NCBI GenBank assembly: GCA_050115015.1
Contig: JASFRI010000287.1
Span: 1 to 5,766 of the forward strand
Direction of reading: 5' to 3'
DNA from: JASFRI01 sp050115015
Lineage (GTDB): Bacteria > Acidobacteriota > Polarisedimenticolia > CBDVAL01
Length of the DNA: 5,766 nucleotides
The notes under the pieces were generated by a model. That model had not been told where the DNA came from, made no database searches, and was given only the letters and a program-made list of their open reading frames with translations. The first letter of the stretch is position 1; each line of letters begins with the position of its first letter. Positions 5,199 to 5,766 of the stretch are shown here, piece after piece. A program made the translations under genes and the position numbers.

Positions 5199-5766
5199 AT
5201 GGACCCATCCCGCACGCCGCAACACACAGCAGGCCGGCGGTGGGCGCTCCCGACCCCGGTGTGTCGCCACCTCCTCTTCACCTCGCTGCTGCTCCTGCTC
5301 GGGCCGGTCGTCGCGGCCAGCGGCGACGGCGGCCCGCCGTCGTTCATCGCCAACGCCGGCCAGGTGGCCGCGCCCGTGTCTTTCTACGCCCTCGGTACCC
5401 ACGGCGCCGTGTACCTGACGGAAGAGGGGCCGGTGATCGAGCTGCTCGCGTTCCGCGAGACGTCCGGGAGATCGGAGGATCCCGTCCGGCGGCGCCGCGA
5501 GATCCGGCGACCGGTGAGCACGCTGCGCTTCGCGGTGGGCCTGCGGTTCGTCGACCCGACCGGACCGACCGCCATCGAGCCGCTCGGTGAATCCATCGGC
5601 CGGCGGCGCTTCCTGGGGCGCGGCGCCGACCCCGACCCCACCCCGCAGTTCCGGCAGGTGGCCTACCGGGAGGTCTGGCCCGGGATCGACGTCCTGTACC
5701 GTGCCGAGGACGGGGGGCTGACATACGAGTTCCTCCTCCGTCCGGGCGCCGACCCGCGCCGCGCCC
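5199..5766 (+). CDS. Secreted protein with the N-terminal domain typical of SBBP-repeat proteins, 3' end beyond window
   Basis: 189 codons are visible and the frame is open at the window end. Residues 1-24 are a long basic N-region, 25-38 a hydrophobic core (LLFTSLLLLLGPVV), and AAS at 39-41 a plausible signal-peptidase I site, so the protein is exported by Sec. From residue 48 it matches the pattern of the domain found at the start of SBBP beta-propeller proteins (DUF7948 in Pfam, as I recall): FIANAGQVAAPVSFYALG (49-66), YLTEEGPVIEL (72-82), a Gly/Pro-rich strand region, RRFLGRGADP (136-145), then VAYREVWPGIDVLYRAEDGGLTYEFLLRPGADP (154-186), which is the family's YPGIDLVYY...LEYDF signature. 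Such proteins continue with SBBP repeats and often PKD/FlgD-like C-terminal domains, which cannot be seen here. The ATG is supported by GAGG 5 nt upstream. It is divergent from the osmC-like operon. Role: probably surface-associated or secreted, function unknown. Confidence 0.85.
   Translation, partial: MDPSRTPQHTAGRRWALPTPVCRHLLFTSLLLLLGPVVAASGDGGPPSFIANAGQVAAPVSFYALGTHGAVYLTEEGPVIELLAFRETSGRSEDPVRRRREIRRPVSTLRFAVGLRFVDPTGPTAIEPLGESIGRRRFLGRGADPDPTPQFRQVAYREVWPGIDVLYRAEDGGLTYEFLLRPGADPRRA

Noticed and set aside
5180..5590. GTG-started plus-strand frame over the start of the secreted-protein gene
   Set aside because: It gives an Arg/Pro/Ala-rich product without motifs, whereas the frame from 5199 has a signal peptide and a family signature.

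Overview
The window is a piece of very GC-rich bacterial chromosome (roughly 70% G+C by eye) with seven protein genes packed closely on both strands. I see no RNA gene, CRISPR array, insertion sequence or phage remnant. Gene content (leucine-degradation genes, an OsmC-like protein, and the start of a secreted SBBP-repeat-type protein with a signal peptide) suggests a high-GC Gram-negative-type environmental bacterium, for example an acidobacterium, a myxobacterium or a similar deep-branching soil or sediment lineage. This placement is inference from gene content only.

Layout. Positions 1-2324, minus strand: a two-gene operon of leucine/isovalerate catabolism. The carboxyltransferase (beta) subunit of methylcrotonyl-CoA carboxylase (liuB) is followed 11 nt later by a methylglutaconyl-CoA hydratase (liuC) that leaves the window at its C-terminus. 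Both genes appear to use TTG starts behind good Shine-Dalgarno sites. Positions 2325-2447: a divergent promoter region. Positions 2448-3131, plus strand: a 3-methyladenine (alkyladenine) DNA glycosylase of the Mpg/AAG family. Positions 3132-3360: a non-coding stretch of about 230 nt that looks like a promoter followed by a long leader. Positions 3361-3810, plus strand: a small cysteine-rich, probably zinc-binding protein of unknown function. Its stop lies 3 nt from the stop of a convergent methyltransferase gene. Positions 3814-5042, minus strand: an OsmC-family gene and a class I SAM-dependent methyltransferase gene joined by an ATGA start/stop overlap. Positions 5043-5198: a second divergent control region with a perfect 7-bp hairpin. 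Positions 5199-5766, plus strand: the N-terminal third or less of a secreted protein with the domain that usually precedes SBBP beta-propeller repeats.

How the genes work together. LiuB and LiuC catalyse consecutive steps: carboxylation of 3-methylcrotonyl-CoA to 3-methylglutaconyl-CoA, then hydration to HMG-CoA. The biotin-carrying alpha subunit (liuD) and HMG-CoA lyase (liuE) are expected just beyond position 1. The OsmC protein and methyltransferase are translationally coupled and may act in one detoxification or stress process, but the substrate is unknown. Mpg is an independent DNA-repair gene. I found no convincing new multi-gene system. The least explained items are the cysteine-rich protein with its long leader, the coupled OsmC/methyltransferase pair, and the dyad symmetry in the 5043-5198 control region.
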